DNA of 64,000 nucleotides, taken from the NCBI GenBank assembly GCA_036924085.1, contig JAVGWX010000011.1, positions 23,563,239-23,627,238 of the forward strand, written 5' to 3'. The position numbers and the translations under genes are program-made. The notes beneath the pieces are model-generated. The model saw only the letters and a list, made by a program, of their open reading frames with translations, searched no databases and was not told the DNA's origin. The stretch comes from Ariolimax columbianus (taxonomy: Eukaryota; Mollusca; Gastropoda; Stylommatophora; Arionidae). Shown here one piece after another: positions 32,812-43,335 of the stretch. How positions within the stretch are numbered: position 1 is the stretch's first letter; each line of letters opens with the position of its first letter.

Positions 32812-33178
32812 ACGGAACAGAACCGAGTCATTCGACTCAAAATGCTATAGAAAGGCTCTCAGATTACTATTGACAACAAAAAGATAACGAATACGAACAG
32901 TCGACAAGATTTTGACACGGCGGAGAGATGATTTAGAAATTCCGCCTTGAACGGTAAATTCAAAGACTTTGGTCACATCAAAATAGACAACGGTCTTGAG
33001 AGAACAGTAATGGAAGGTATGGTGTCGGACAAAAGAGTCAGAGGCAGACCAAGAAGGCGATGGCACCAAGATGTCAAGGAATGCTTGGGCATGACTCTGG
33101 AGCAGGCTGAAGATTTGGTAAGTGATCGGCTCTTTCAGACATGCTGTAATAAAAGACGTCCTACATGATGATGATCGC
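32812..33178 (+). mobile_element. LINE L-B 3' copy
   Basis: Plus strand: DFGHIKIDNGLERTVMEGMV, VRGRPRRRWHQDVKECLGMT, LEQAEDLVSDRLFQTC, then the 3' end GTCCTACATGATGATGATCG. A single, unexpanded 3' end. 5'-truncated. Confidence 0.87.
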
Positions 33179-33344
33179 AAAATATGAGAAACGTACGCCA
33201 GTCCTTGAGAACATCTCAAACTAGAGCTATGTTAGCTCGCGTAACGTCTTGTAGCCAATCAAAACCTGGTTAGTAGTAGTTTACACGACGTTTGTAAAAA
33301 CTTGATACATGAATCCCGTAGCTGTTGCTAAAGCATATGATATG

Positions 33345-33660
33345 TTTAGTTTATGTACATGTGTCAGGTCCGAGTGCTCCACCGGGAACTTTGTGTATGA
33401 CAAGGACAAGAATAGCACCACTGCACAACAGAAAGCATGTCGTAATAGGCAACTGTGTGACATGCATATAACCGACTATGGTTAGGTGGTTTCCTAGGAT
33501 CAGCATAGATGGCGCCTAACAGGCTGTGGGTCTACTTTGCTTTAATATTTGAGTATTAGAATAGCCTAGCACATCAATAAAACACCCTTTGCGGCACGTG
33601 TTCCAACGCAGCGGAGTAATAAGCTGCACGAGCCTAACCCTTTAAGCAGAAAATCCTCCT
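33345..33660 (+). mobile_element. Dispersed repeat G
   Basis: Matches the inverse of 23,215-23,570 (CCACCGGGAACTTTGTGTAT, GACAAGGACAAGAATAGCAC, AAAGCATGTCGTAATAGGC, GAGTAATAAGCTGCACG). A short AGATGGCGCCTAACAGGCTG stretch resembles the start of repeat H. Confidence 0.7.
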
Positions 33661-34215
33661 CCGTTCTTGGTGGATATCTTTATATTGGATTACAAGCTCA
33701 GCTGCGCCCTTCAGTGTCTCTGCTTCTGCACGGAAATTACTGGAATATGTTCCCGTAGTTAAAACTCGAGTTTTTTCTTCTCCATTCCTTAGTCTGTAAT
33801 AGACCCCTCCACCTCCATTGGATGTGGCTTTGTTAGATGAGCCATCTGTATATATGTGTGTCGATGTTTCTGGTGGGTATAATCTCTTAAGATATTCTTC
33901 TGTGATAAATTTCCTTTCTGAATCTGTCTGTTCCCTTTTTCCCTATTCCATCTATCGTTTCTACCATCTCGGGGGACTTGGCTTTTTTCCATGGTGGGAT
34001 TTGGGATGTTTGTTTTAGATCTCTAACCACTACCTGACTTATGATTTGGGATGTTTGTTTTAGATCTCTAACCACTACCTGACTTATGATTTGGGATGTT
34101 TGTTTTAGATCTCTAACCACTACCTGACTTATGATTTGGGATGTTTGTTTTAGATCTCTAACCACTACCTGACTTATGACTTGGTCTGCTCTTGCAAGTT
34201 CTCAAACTCAGTACC
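33661..34215 (-). pseudogene. LINE RNase H domain remnant
   Basis: Minus strand, 33,905 down to 33,661, is an open RNase H N-terminal half: EEYLKRLYPPETSTHIYTDG, SSNKATSNGGGGVYYRLRNG, TYSSNFRAEAETLKGAAEL. The Asp of YTDGS and the Glu of FRAEAETL are two of the family's acidic catalytic residues. The linker upstream (34,165-33,890) is in another frame and holds a four-fold 15-residue duplication. Probably from the L-D group of RNase H-bearing LINEs. The C-terminal half is missing at the junction with repeat G. Confidence 0.82.
33995..34183. repeat. 45-bp tandem repeat inside the RNase H LINE
   Basis: Four nearly identical units of GGGATGTTTGTTTTAGATCT plus CTAACCACTACCTGACTTAT. On the minus strand each adds 15 residues in frame (KQTSQIISQVVVRDL). 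Confidence 0.92.
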
Positions 34216-34221
34216 AAAGAA

Positions 34222-34335
34222 TGTCAGCTAAAATCGGATGTGTCGGGCCGAAAGGCGAAGATATCGCAGTCTCGCTATAAAATACGACACAATGCCACAA
34301 CATGCTTTTCATGACGAAAGACGAAGAAGATAAGG
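34222..34335 (+). mobile_element. S2 dispersed repeat, internally deleted
   Basis: AATCGGATGTGTCGGGCCGA, AGATATCGCAGTCTCGCTA and ACGACACAATGCC match S2. The CCTGGTAGCGGG segment is deleted. Ends in GACGAAGAAGATAA. Confidence 0.7.
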
Positions 34336-34337
34336 TA

Positions 34338-34700
34338 AATGGTTGATAGTATTGTGACTTGTAGTAGTGCTCCAAGTAGTTGCCCATCGGAATCTAAGAT
34401 GAAGACATCATCATACGTTTGCTGCGAGATGTGTTGCCTTGTGATTATCAAGTCCAATTCCGGCACTGCAGATTCTGCGGCACTTGGCACACTCATGGGG
34501 CGAATCCACTGTGTAGTCGTCGCACGTTCTGTTCTTCCTGGTGGCTCACTTTCTCTGAGCCTCATCAATGACCATTTCGCTCTCCGAAATGAGCGCCTTG
34601 TGTGGCGAAGCGCATCAGGTGGAACGGAGATGTACAATCATTTCCCAGGACTGGACATCAATGTCGAAACTATTCTGAGACATGTTTTCTAGTAGCCTCT
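34338..34700 (-). mobile_element. LINE L-E C-terminal zinc-finger remnant
   Basis: The minus strand encodes CDDYTVDSPHECAKCRRICS then AGIGLDNHKATH, a C2H2-type finger like the FxCxxCGR-C-SRIGL-SHxRxH end of many LINE ORF2 proteins, followed by the usual 3' region. A 120-residue frame in another register overlaps it and carries no domain. Same family type as the RT at 42.8 kb, by inference. Confidence 0.68.
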
Positions 34701-34802
34701 GTAGTATTCTTCATGTCCCCTGGAAGAGCGAAGGGCGTAGGGGTGCCAATTGAGTGCAAGCTTCCCCGAATAAAATAAAGTAACCCATAGCATTAATGTC
34801 GC

Positions 34803-36165
34803 AGGGGTGTGAGGTGTTAGCGATCTTACATTTCTGCTGTAGGGGTGTGAGGTGCTAGCGATGTCACATTACTGCTGTAGGGGTGTGAGGTGTTAGCGAT
34901 CTTACACATTTCTGCTGTAGAGATGTGAGGTGTTAGCGATCTTACACATTTCTGCTGTAGAGATGTGAGGTGTTAGCGATCTTACACATTTCTGCTGTAG
35001 GGGTGTGAGGTGTTAGCGATCTTACACATTTCTGCTGTAGGGGTGTGAGGTGTTAGCGATCTTACACATTTCTGCTGTAGGGGTGTGAGGTGTTAGCGAT
35101 CTTACACATTTCTGCTGTAGGGGTGTGAGGTGTTAGCGATCTTACACATTTCTGCTGTAGGGGTGTGAGGTGTTAGCGATCTTACACATTTCTGCTGTAG
35201 GGATGTGAGGTGTTAGCGATCTTACACATTTCTGCTGTAGGGGTGTGAGGTGTTAGCGATCTTACACATTTCTGCTGTAGGGGTGTGAGGTGTTAGCGAT
35301 CTTACATTTCTGCTGTAGGGGTGTGAGGTGTTAGCGATCTTACACATTTCTGCTGTAGGGGTGTGAGGTGTTAGCGATCTTACATTTCTGCTGTAGGGGT
35401 GTGAGGTGTTAGCGATCTTACACATTTCTGCTGTAGGGGTGTGAGGTGTTAGCGATCTTACATTTCTGCTGTAGGGGTGTGAGGTGTTAGCGATCTTACA
35501 CATTTCTGCTGTAGGGGTGTGAGGTGTTAGCGATCTTACATTTCTGCTGTAGGGGTGTGAGGTGTTAGCGATCTTACACATTTCTGCTGTAGGGATGTGA
35601 GGTGTTAGCGATCTTACACATTTCTGCTGCAGGGGTGTGAGGTGTTAGCGATCTCACATTTCTGCTGTAGGGGTGTGAGGTGTTAGCGATCTCACATTTC
35701 TGCTGTAGGGGTGTGAGGTGTTAGCGATCTCACATTTCTGCTGTAGGGGTGTGAGGTGTTAGCGATCTCACATTTCTGCTGCAGAGGTGTGAGGTGTTAG
35801 TGATCTCACATTTCTGCTGCAGGGGTGTGAGGTGCTAGCGATGTCACATTACTGCCGTAGGGGTGTGAGGTGTTAGAGATATCAGATTAATGCTGTAGGG
35901 GTGTGAGGTGTTAGCGATGTCACATTACTGCTGCAGGGGTGTGAGGTGTTAGCGATGTCACATTTCTGCTGCAGGGGTGTGAGGTGTTAGCGATGTCACA
36001 TTACTGCCGTAGGGGTGTGAGGTGTTAGAGATCTCAGATTACTGCAGTAGGGGTGTGAGGTGTTAACGATGTCACATTTCTGCTGTAGGGGTGTGAGGTG
36101 TTAGAGATCTCACATTACTGCTGTAAGGGTGTGAGGTGTTAGAGGTCTCACATTTCAAAAGCTCG
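34803..36165. repeat. 40-bp tandem array, source unknown
   Basis: About 34 units of TGTAGGGGTGTGAGGTGTTA plus GCGATCTTACACATTTCTGC. 38-bp (lacking CA) and 40-bp units alternate between 35,280 and 35,580, suggesting two-unit duplications. Both ends are more diverged than the middle. Confidence 0.95.
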
Positions 36166-36224
36166 GCTGTATGAAGGCGATAGCAATCTCTTTTCCCTCG
36201 CCATTTTTAACTTCCTGGACTAAA

Positions 36225-36355
36225 CTGGTACCCATTTAAGACTGGATCGACCTGGGATCCGTTGCGGTCTGAAAAACATTCCCGCCTCAACTGGGGAATG
36301 AACCAGGACCACTCATACGTGAAGCCAGCTCGCTAACCCATGTGGTACGCTGCTC
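36225..36355 (-). mobile_element. tRNA-like SINE-E fragment
   Basis: The minus strand shows ACATGGGTTAGCGAGCTGGC (box A-like) and GGTTCATTCCC (box B-like) about 35 nt apart, then GAGGCGGGAATG. Clover-leaf pairing is not convincing. Confidence 0.6.
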
Positions 36356-36715
36356 TCTATGTACCAGAATACCGGATTTGAAATCACTTCGTGTTCACTT
36401 TGACTGGTTATGTCGGGGTTTTGTCTCTGTACGACCACTTTTGTCACATACAGACAATAATCGCAAAACTACCTTACTGTAAAAACTACCGTAGTCGAAC
36501 ACACAATACGTTAAAAAAAGATACACAACAGCAGCCATACACCGACCATTACGTTAAGAAATAACCTAAAAGAATACGACCTAACGTGAAAGCGATGTGT
36601 CTTCTCTGCGGCAATCAAGAAAGGTAGACATATCCCAATACCGAAACCATTTGTGTCCCCTGATGAGCGTCTGTCAGTTCTGAGCTCAACGCGACCAGAA
36701 ACATCTTCATATTCT
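36356..36715. other. Unassigned sequence
   Basis: Nothing recognised. One 75-residue minus frame without a domain. Confidence 0.45.
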
Positions 36716-36719
36716 GTGT

Positions 36720-36875
36720 TCGTTCTCAATCTCCGCATACCAAGCCCTGAACAGGACTTTGCAAGTAGCAGGATGTAGTCCGGAGAACGGAATGCGTTGT
36801 GTAGCTAGTTTACAGCTTTGCTGCGATATTTGTACCTTTCGGTCCGACACATCCGTCTTCGGCAGAGACCAGGAA
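36720..36875 (-). mobile_element. S2 dispersed repeat fragment
   Basis: GTTCTCAATCTCCGCATACC, AAGCCCTGAACAGGACTT, TAGTCCGGAGAACGGAATGC and CGACACATCCGTCTTC. One copy of the segment that is amplified at 18.5-19.2 kb. Confidence 0.8.
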
Positions 36876-36924
36876 CCTAATAAGGGTTAGTTAGTTAGGT
36901 TCTATTTTCAGTTATGCCGCTAAG

Positions 36925-37390
36925 CGCATTGAGGAGATTAAGTCGTCTGTTTTGCGCCAAGTGCGTTGCGTCGGCCATTCTGAGCCGGTGCCATTGCACA
37001 ATCACTCTTGTCATCAATCCACCTGCCTCGCGGCCTCCTCCTTGTCATGTAGCCAAATCTACCAGCGTTATAAGCCCTCAGTGGAAGTTGATGAGGGTGC
37101 ATTCTCTTCAGATGATCAACCAACGTATTTTGTGCCTGTAAAATGTATTCTGCATAAGACGTAATGCCAACCATAATTCCAATGTTCTCATTCCGCACTA
37201 TGTCTCTTCTAGTACCACCAATAACCTTCATCAAACACTTCAGTTCACACGCCGAAATTCTGCTCTCACTGGCCCTGGACAGAGACCATGTTTGGCACTG
37301 GTAGCACAGAGTCGGCATAAATATACTGTTCATCAACTGTTGCTTTGTTGCCAAACTTAATACTTGGATGTTTAATCAGTGGTGACAGCT
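36925..37390 (-). mobile_element. LINE L-C 3' fragment
   Basis: The minus frame at 36,938-37,354 encodes LMNSIFMPTLCYQCQTWSLS, CELKCLMKVIGGTRRDIVRN, DHLKRMHPHQLPLRAYNAG and RRRPRGRWID. Matches L-C at 27.8 kb. The 138-residue frame is open but is only the C-terminal part of an ORF2. Confidence 0.82.
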
Positions 37391-37459
37391 AATACGCTTC
37401 CGGCGATGCATTCTGACACATATTCTCCATTTCCCTGTCCATCCTACCGATTTAAAAAA

Positions 37460-37590
37460 TACACTGCCAAAATACCGCTCAAATACTGCCCAAATTCCGC
37501 TCAAATACTGCCCAAATACTGCTCAAATACTGCCCAAATACTGCCCAAATACTGCTCAAATACTGCCCAAATAATGCTCAAATAGGTGAT
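37460..37590. repeat. 12-bp tandem array
   Basis: About ten units of CAAATACTGCCC/CAAATACTGCTC. Confidence 0.93.
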
Positions 37591-37594
37591 CGCA

Positions 37595-37978
37595 TAGGCC
37601 AGTTGAGGATTCAAGAAACTGCACAGCGCAAGAGCTGTAGCGCTCAACGAACCAAAGCTGACTGCTAGCTTCAAGGCCAGCAATCCAGAACTGCCAAGTT
37701 CGTTTCCCATGTGGTAATCCTGGATAACAGATTGCAACAGGGCAGACTTGGTAAAAGGAAGTGATCGAAGAGGGAAGGCTAACCCAGTACCCAACTATGT
37801 CATGCTGAAGTCGGATGTGTCGGACCGAAAGATGTAAATATTGCAGTAAAGCTGAAAACTACGACACAATGCATTCCGTTCACCGGACTTCATCATAATA
37901 CTTGCAAAACCATTGTCAGGACCTGGTAGCGGGATCTTGAGAATGAACGAAGAAGAAAAAGAAGAAAGTCTGTTGAAG
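37595..37978 (+). mobile_element. S2 dispersed repeat, near full length
   Basis: About 384 bp. The 5' part has AGCTGTAGCGCTCAACG and CCTGGATAACAGATTGCAAC. The middle is TGCTGAAGTCGGATGTGTCG. The 3' part has ACTACGACACAATGCATTCC and CCTGGTAGCGGGATC, then an AACGAAGAAGAAAAAGAAG tail. The middle is shared with SINE-A. A minus-strand 97-residue frame over the 5' part has no support. Confidence 0.8.
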
Positions 37979-38189
37979 AGCAATATCCTTTACACTTCTG
38001 TTGAGTGGCCCAGGTGATCTACTGATCCTTAAAGTTTATGTTTCCTCCTCACGTATTCGCATATTGTATTTAGCACAGATAGTCTCAAGCTTACCCAAGG
38101 TTACCCCTTATAGAAGTTAAGAACTTCAACAGACTACTAAAGCGAAGGCAACAAGAACGGACGTATGATTGTAACTCTTTTGTTAAATT

Positions 38190-38300
38190 TATGAGGAGAT
38201 TCGTTTGTCTACGGGCTGTGAGCTTGGTTTTCAATCCCAACGCACCTAGTTCGAATCTAGTTGTGCCAAGCGTTAATACCTGGTATCTCGTGTGCTTGTT
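38190..38300 (+). mobile_element. tRNA-like SINE-F fragment
   Basis: GGGCTGTGAGCTTGGTTTTC and, after about 20 nt, TAGTTCGAATCTAG form box A/B-like elements. Shared with 26,440-26,545. Confidence 0.55.
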
Positions 38301-38309
38301 CATGGTATG

Positions 38310-38695
38310 TTGTTTTTGTTGAATGCTCACACGGAGTAAGTCTACTCATTTGTGGGACTTGAAATGGGCGTTAAGTGTCGAGTTGCAGTAGTTTTCATCA
38401 CATAATGAGCCTGCTGATGAAAGTGAAGCGAAGGTCCTTCGGGTGGTTGTACAATGCTTATCTTTATCTGCTCTCATTTCTGCAGGTATCATGTCGTTAA
38501 CTTGTATGCCACGACAGAACCTGGCTCTAGGGCGACCTACGTAGAAGTGAGGTGGGGGTCTTGGCCAGTATATTTTACCTGACCCTGACTAACATGTCTG
38601 ATCAGTATATTTTACCTGGCCCTAAATAAAATGTCTGATCATTATGTTTTGTCTGACCAGACGTTAGTCATCTTTTCCCTTTCCATGGTATAACC
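38310..38695 (-). mobile_element. R6 copy with about two head units
   Basis: Body: AGTAAGTCTACTCATTTGTG, TTAAGTGTCGAGTTGCAGTA, CTGCTGATGAAAGTGAAGC. Head: two to three CAGTATATTTTACCTGACCC / TGACTAACATGTCTGATCAG units ending with GACCAGACGTTAGTC. Confidence 0.85.
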
Positions 38696-38779
38696 GCTTG
38701 TTCTAGTCGACCTAGCTGAAAATGGGTACCTGACTAAGTCAGAGGACAATTTCAGACACACTGAGTCAACTATGCCAGC

Positions 38780-39302
38780 AGTCCGCACCAAAAAGGATAG
38801 TGGTACAGTGGGTTCCATCCCACTGTAACATCCAAGGCAACGAGGAGGCAGACAGACTGGCAAAAGAAGGTGCAAGACTACCACAACCAGATACTAGAAT
38901 GACATACGAAGAGTCAAAAGGCTTATTAGAGCTAGATACATCACCAAATGGGAAACCGAACATACTGGCTACACAAAAAACGATGCCTATTACCAGTTGA
39001 ACAGAAGAGAGCAGGTCGTGGTCTTCAGACTTCGCACTGGCCACAATAGACTGAGGTACCACCTATTCAACAAATTGAAGATAGGTAGCACTGACGAATG
39101 CCCGTGTGGTACCGGGAAAATGACCGCTGAGCATTTGCTGCAAAACTGCCCGACATACGAGGATCAGAGAGAGCAGATGTGGCCATCACCAGTAGCAACA
39201 CTAGACAAGCTCCATGGCAGTGTCGGCAGCCTCAGGATTACCGCTGCTTTTTTCGAAAAAATAAAGGTTGATGTCTGACTGCGTACGATGAAGAAGAAGA
39301 AG
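38780..39302 (+). mobile_element. LINE L-D 3' copy with RNase H end
   Basis: The longest L-D piece. Frame 1 encodes the end of an RNase H (VQWVPSHCNIQGNEEADRLA then KEGARLPQPDT), where SHC-I-GNE-AD-LAKEGA is the typical last block with its catalytic Asp. After one frameshift near 38,960-38,990 it continues as LNRREQVVVFRLRTGHNRLR, TDECPCGTGKMTAEHLLQNC and FFEKIKVDV. The tail is (GAA)n. This copy links the zinc-knuckle module to RNase H, placing L-D among RNase H-bearing Jockey/I-like LINEs. Confidence 0.88.
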
Positions 39303-39599
39303 ACACGCTGAAATAGCTACAGACTTCGCGCTCTGTCGTCGGCGCTTTCTTTAATGAAACGAACGGATAACATATGGGGCCGACTAGGTAGATTGAAGTG
39401 GGTTCTATGAACAATTTTCAATTTATTCTAGCAATGTCCTGGTTGTAATCCTCATGAATGTTAGACACCAAGAGTCAACAGTGGAAGTGATCGTGTTTGC
39501 ACGAGAGTGCTCATTTGATTGCACATTGGATTATATAAATGGATGTTATTAAGATCTAAAGAGTTGATATCCATATCCGGGTAAACTTGGTGCATGAAA

Positions 39600-40335
<736 letters not shown>

Positions 40336-40439
40336 TGAACTGTCTGTTTCCCTCTGACCCAATACTTATATCTACCTTTTTGTACACCTCAGAATCACTC
40401 TCTCCCTTATCCCTCATTCTTTCCCAATCCCGCCATCTC

Positions 40440-40447
40440 TCTCTTTC

Positions 40448-40486
<39 letters not shown>

Positions 40487-40496
40487 ATCTCTCTCT
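40440..40496. repeat. (CT)n microsatellite
   Basis: CT dinucleotides with a few interruptions. Confidence 0.95.
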
Positions 40497-40789
40497 TCAC
40501 TTTGTGTCTCTACTTGAGCCAGTGTCATCTGAAACGGGTTGTCAGTAGGAACAAGCAAACACGTTTCCCTACCTTATATTTGAATAAGGATTGAGGGATT
40601 GTGCATCGCTGAACAAAAAAGTGCAATTATTCTTGTGTTTGTGTGTGTGTGCGTGCGTGTGTATGTGCGCACACGTGCCAGTTACGTAGTTAGGCCAACA
40701 ACATATGCAGTTAGGGGAGTCAAGGTATCAAGGAAGATAAAAACGAGTCTCATAAGTCGAGTCTGCCATTAGAACCGAGTTGATGTTTT

Positions 40790-41215
40790 TCATTTCTTTC
40801 TTGGTACAATTTAATTTCTCAATTTCTGCCTACCCTTGACGACTATCTCAATTAATATCTAGGAATCTCTGTCGTTGTCTCTATTTCTATCTATCATTGT
40901 CGACTTTTTCAATTTCTATCTATCCATTTACTTTGTCTATTTCTATTTATCCTTGACGACTGTTTTACTTACTGTATATCTCTGTTGTTGTCTTCATTTA
41001 TATCTGTTTATGTCGACGTTATCCCTTTCTGTCTACCAATTTTGATGTTCTCTATTTCTATCTTAATCGACTTTATTACTTTCTTTCTACAAATGTCGAC
41101 TTTCTCCATTTTTGCCTTTCTCGACTTTTTCACTTTCTATCAACCAATGTTGACTCTCTATTTCTATCTTTATTGACTTTATTACTTTCTGTCTAACAAT
41201 GTCGATTCTTTCCAT
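40790..41215. repeat. Degenerate tandem repeat, ~45-60 bp
   Basis: Recurring TTTCTATCTATC, TTGTCGACTTT and TTTCAATTTCTATC blocks, heavily diverged, consistent with an old array. Confidence 0.6.
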
Positions 41216-41239
41216 TCTTATATATTATGTGTACCAGCC

Positions 41240-41800
41240 CTTTAGGGTCGTGTCTACATTTCACACAACAAAATCGACAGTTCGCATCTAGGGTGAAGGG
41301 CGCCAAAATCGTGAAGTTCAGCCGTGTGAACTAGATCGTGGAATATAACACAGGCTTAAGCGTAGTACTATTCATATAGCCGATGCCCATTCCAGGATAA
41401 TCGGACGGAAGAAATCACAAAATAACGAACGAATGAACCAGTACAGATTAAAAAGACAACACATTTCCATGGACACAAGTTTCTTCTTCTTCTTCTTCTT
41501 TGCGTTCGGTTTCGTATGCTCGTTTTATGACGCCAGATGGGCTGCAGCTATGAAGTGACACGCCAGTCGCAGGTTCTCATTGGTTCCCCACAGTTTGTCT
41601 TGTATGTTTCTTTCCTCGGGGCATGTCTTCTCACTGGAGCCTTGGTGCAGTGGACATGTTTGCAGGATGGAACACAAGTTAAAGTCATCGATTAGCGTGA
41701 ATTTAGACAAATCCAGGGTATGGCGGCATCCATAATGAACTAAAACAGCAGAGCAATATAGACCCGCAGCTGGTAACTGCACCATCTTTGTTGCACATAC
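41240..41800 (-). mobile_element. Repeat H interrupted by L-D
   Basis: Inverse of 25,255-25,570. Blocks are GTGTCTACATTTCACACAAC, GTTCAGCCGTGTGAACTAG, CCGATGCCCATTCCAGGATA, then the insertion, then GTCATCGATTAGCGTG and CAATATAGACCCGCAGCTGG. The copy at 59,400-59,675 shows the uninterrupted join GAACACAAGTGAAAGTCG. Confidence 0.78.
41482..41671 (-). mobile_element. L-D-like LINE 3' end inserted in H, 9-bp TSD
   Basis: 190 bp with a (TTC)n stretch at the left (the (GAA)n tail). The minus frame is ILQTCPLHQGSSEKTCPEER, NIQDKLWGTNENLRLAC (family: LLQNCP...KLWGS-ESLR). The flanking direct repeat is ACACAAGTT (41,473-41,481 and 41,672-41,680). A subfamily distinct from the main L-D copies. Confidence 0.85.
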
Positions 41801-42049
41801 GAGTATATACACATATGAACCCACACACATACATCAGGCAATGAAGCATCAATAAAGAGCCTTAAAGTTCCTGTAGGGCATAGGTCTTCAACAAATTCTC
41901 GTCAAATCCCTCTGTTCTCCACCACCTTAACTAGATCAAATTCGTGCGTGCCTACGTGTGCGTGTGCGCGTCATACTCTCTGCCGAATGTGGTTTTCACT
42001 TATAACTTTTAAACCAATGCACGTCCTTTAATATAATTTGACATGGACA

Positions 42050-42297
42050 TATTGTGAACCATTTGGTCAACAAGGGTGAACCATTTGGTCAACAAGGGTG
42101 AACCATATGGTCAACAAAGGTGAACAATTTGGTCAACAAGGGTGAACAATTTGGTCAACAAGGGTGAACCATTTGGTCAACAAGGGTGAACCATTTGGTC
42201 AATAAGGGTGAACAATTTGGTCAACAAGGGTGAACCATTTGGTCAACAAGGGTGAACCATTTGGTCAACAAGGGTGAACCATTTGGTCAACAAGGAA
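42050..42297. repeat. 22-bp tandem array
   Basis: About 11 units of GAACCATTTGGTCAACAAGG plus GT, with CCATTT/CAATTT variants. Confidence 0.95.
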
Positions 42298-42329
42298 CTA
42301 TGTACTCGCTATACTCAGCAGGATGGAGG

Positions 42330-42625
42330 GGAGGAAGACTAACGTCTGGTCAGGCAAAATATACTGGCTAAGTCTACTCTCTTCCTCGTAGCACTCCCTG
42401 GAAACGGGCTGTTTTAGCGGTAGCCTGGCTAACGAGGTGAGGGATCGACGTGATCCACATAGTAATGAGCGTCACGCAGATGTAACCAATCACAGTACAA
42501 CCGCATGGAGGAGCGTGGTCCCCATTCATCAGCACGCTCCCTGGCTTAAGGAAAGCTACTTCAACCCGCCATTTAACGGTCTTTTCAGTGCGCACAAAAT
42601 AATAAATAACAACAACAACACTATT
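42330..42625 (+). mobile_element. R6 copy, short head, compact
   Basis: Head GACTAACGTCTGGTCAGGCA with one TATACTGGCTAAG. Body GGGATCGACGTGATCCACAT, ATCAGCACGCTCCCTGG and CGCCATTTAACGGTC. Tail AATAACAACAACAACAC. About 296 bp, the best template for an unexpanded R6. Confidence 0.85.
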
Positions 42626-42799
42626 GTGAAGGCGGTAAATAATGTCAAATCTAAGCATGCCTAAAATAAAATAAATATTTACCAGGAAGAAAGACTTGTA
42701 AGGTCGGCTGGAATTTTTGAATTGGGAATGTTATATGGAGATAAAAGGTTGTGATACTCTGTCGCATTTAAATGAAGTCGCTTGTGAAGATTGAAATAT

Positions 42800-43335
42800 T
42801 CTCGATATTGGTGGAATGGAACAGCATTCGAATATTATAATGTGATATGTGCATCTACGTCGAGCCAAGACCAGCCGCTCTTTATGATGTTTCTAGACCT
42901 CACCAAGGCCTTTGACTTGGTTAGTAGAAATGGTCTATTTGAGCTCCTCGAAAAGAACGGCTGCCCTTCAAAACTGCGTAGCATAATGATTTCTTTTCAC
43001 ACTGATATGAAGGGCTTAGTTCTATACGACGGATCATCTTCAAACTCTTTTCCCATCAACAGTGAAGCGAAGCAGGAATGTGTGCTCGCGCCGACCCTCT
43101 CTGTGATCTTCTTCTCCATGCTCATATCCTACGCTTATGACACATCTGTGGACAGTGTTTATCTGCACTCCAGGTCAGATGGGCGGCTGTTTAACCTGTC
43201 CAGACTGCGTGCGAGGACCAAGGTGAGGACGGTGCTTATTCGGGAGATGCTATTTGCGGATGATGCACTTCTGGTGACCAATAGAGGAGTTCTTGCAGAG
43301 ACTGGGAGACAGATTCGCTGAGGGGTGCAAGCATA
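42800..43335 (+). pseudogene. LINE L-E reverse transcriptase domain
   Basis: An open frame (42,791-43,321) with RT motifs in order: MMFLDLTKAFDLVSRNGLFE (motif A; catalytic Asp in FLDL), CPSKLRSIMISFHTDMKG, EAKQECVLAPTLSVIFF (motif B; family VKQGCVLAPTLF, so the Gly is replaced by Glu here), then REMLFADDALL (motif C, FADD intact). RNA-templated DNA synthesis is the family function. The catalytic acids remain but the domain lacks its N-terminal EN, fingers and C-terminus, so it is a fragment. Typical of RT domains in many animal genomes that are often mis-predicted as host proteins. Confidence 0.85.

Noticed and set aside
32446..32840. Three overlapping Y/L/C-rich frames
   Set aside because: Translation of the R6 AT-rich tail in three phases.
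34275..34637. 120-residue minus-strand frame as an exon
   Set aside because: The overlapping frame shows a LINE C-terminal zinc finger, so this register is a shadow.
37501..37794. 97-residue minus-strand membrane-like frame
   Set aside because: It lies over the S2 repeat and the 12-bp array. The S2 copy at 20 kb does not keep the frame.
42791..43321. Host gene call for the 176-residue RT-like frame
   Set aside because: It carries LINE RT motifs A-C (FLDLTKAFD, FADD). Similar fragments are often mis-annotated as cellular proteins.
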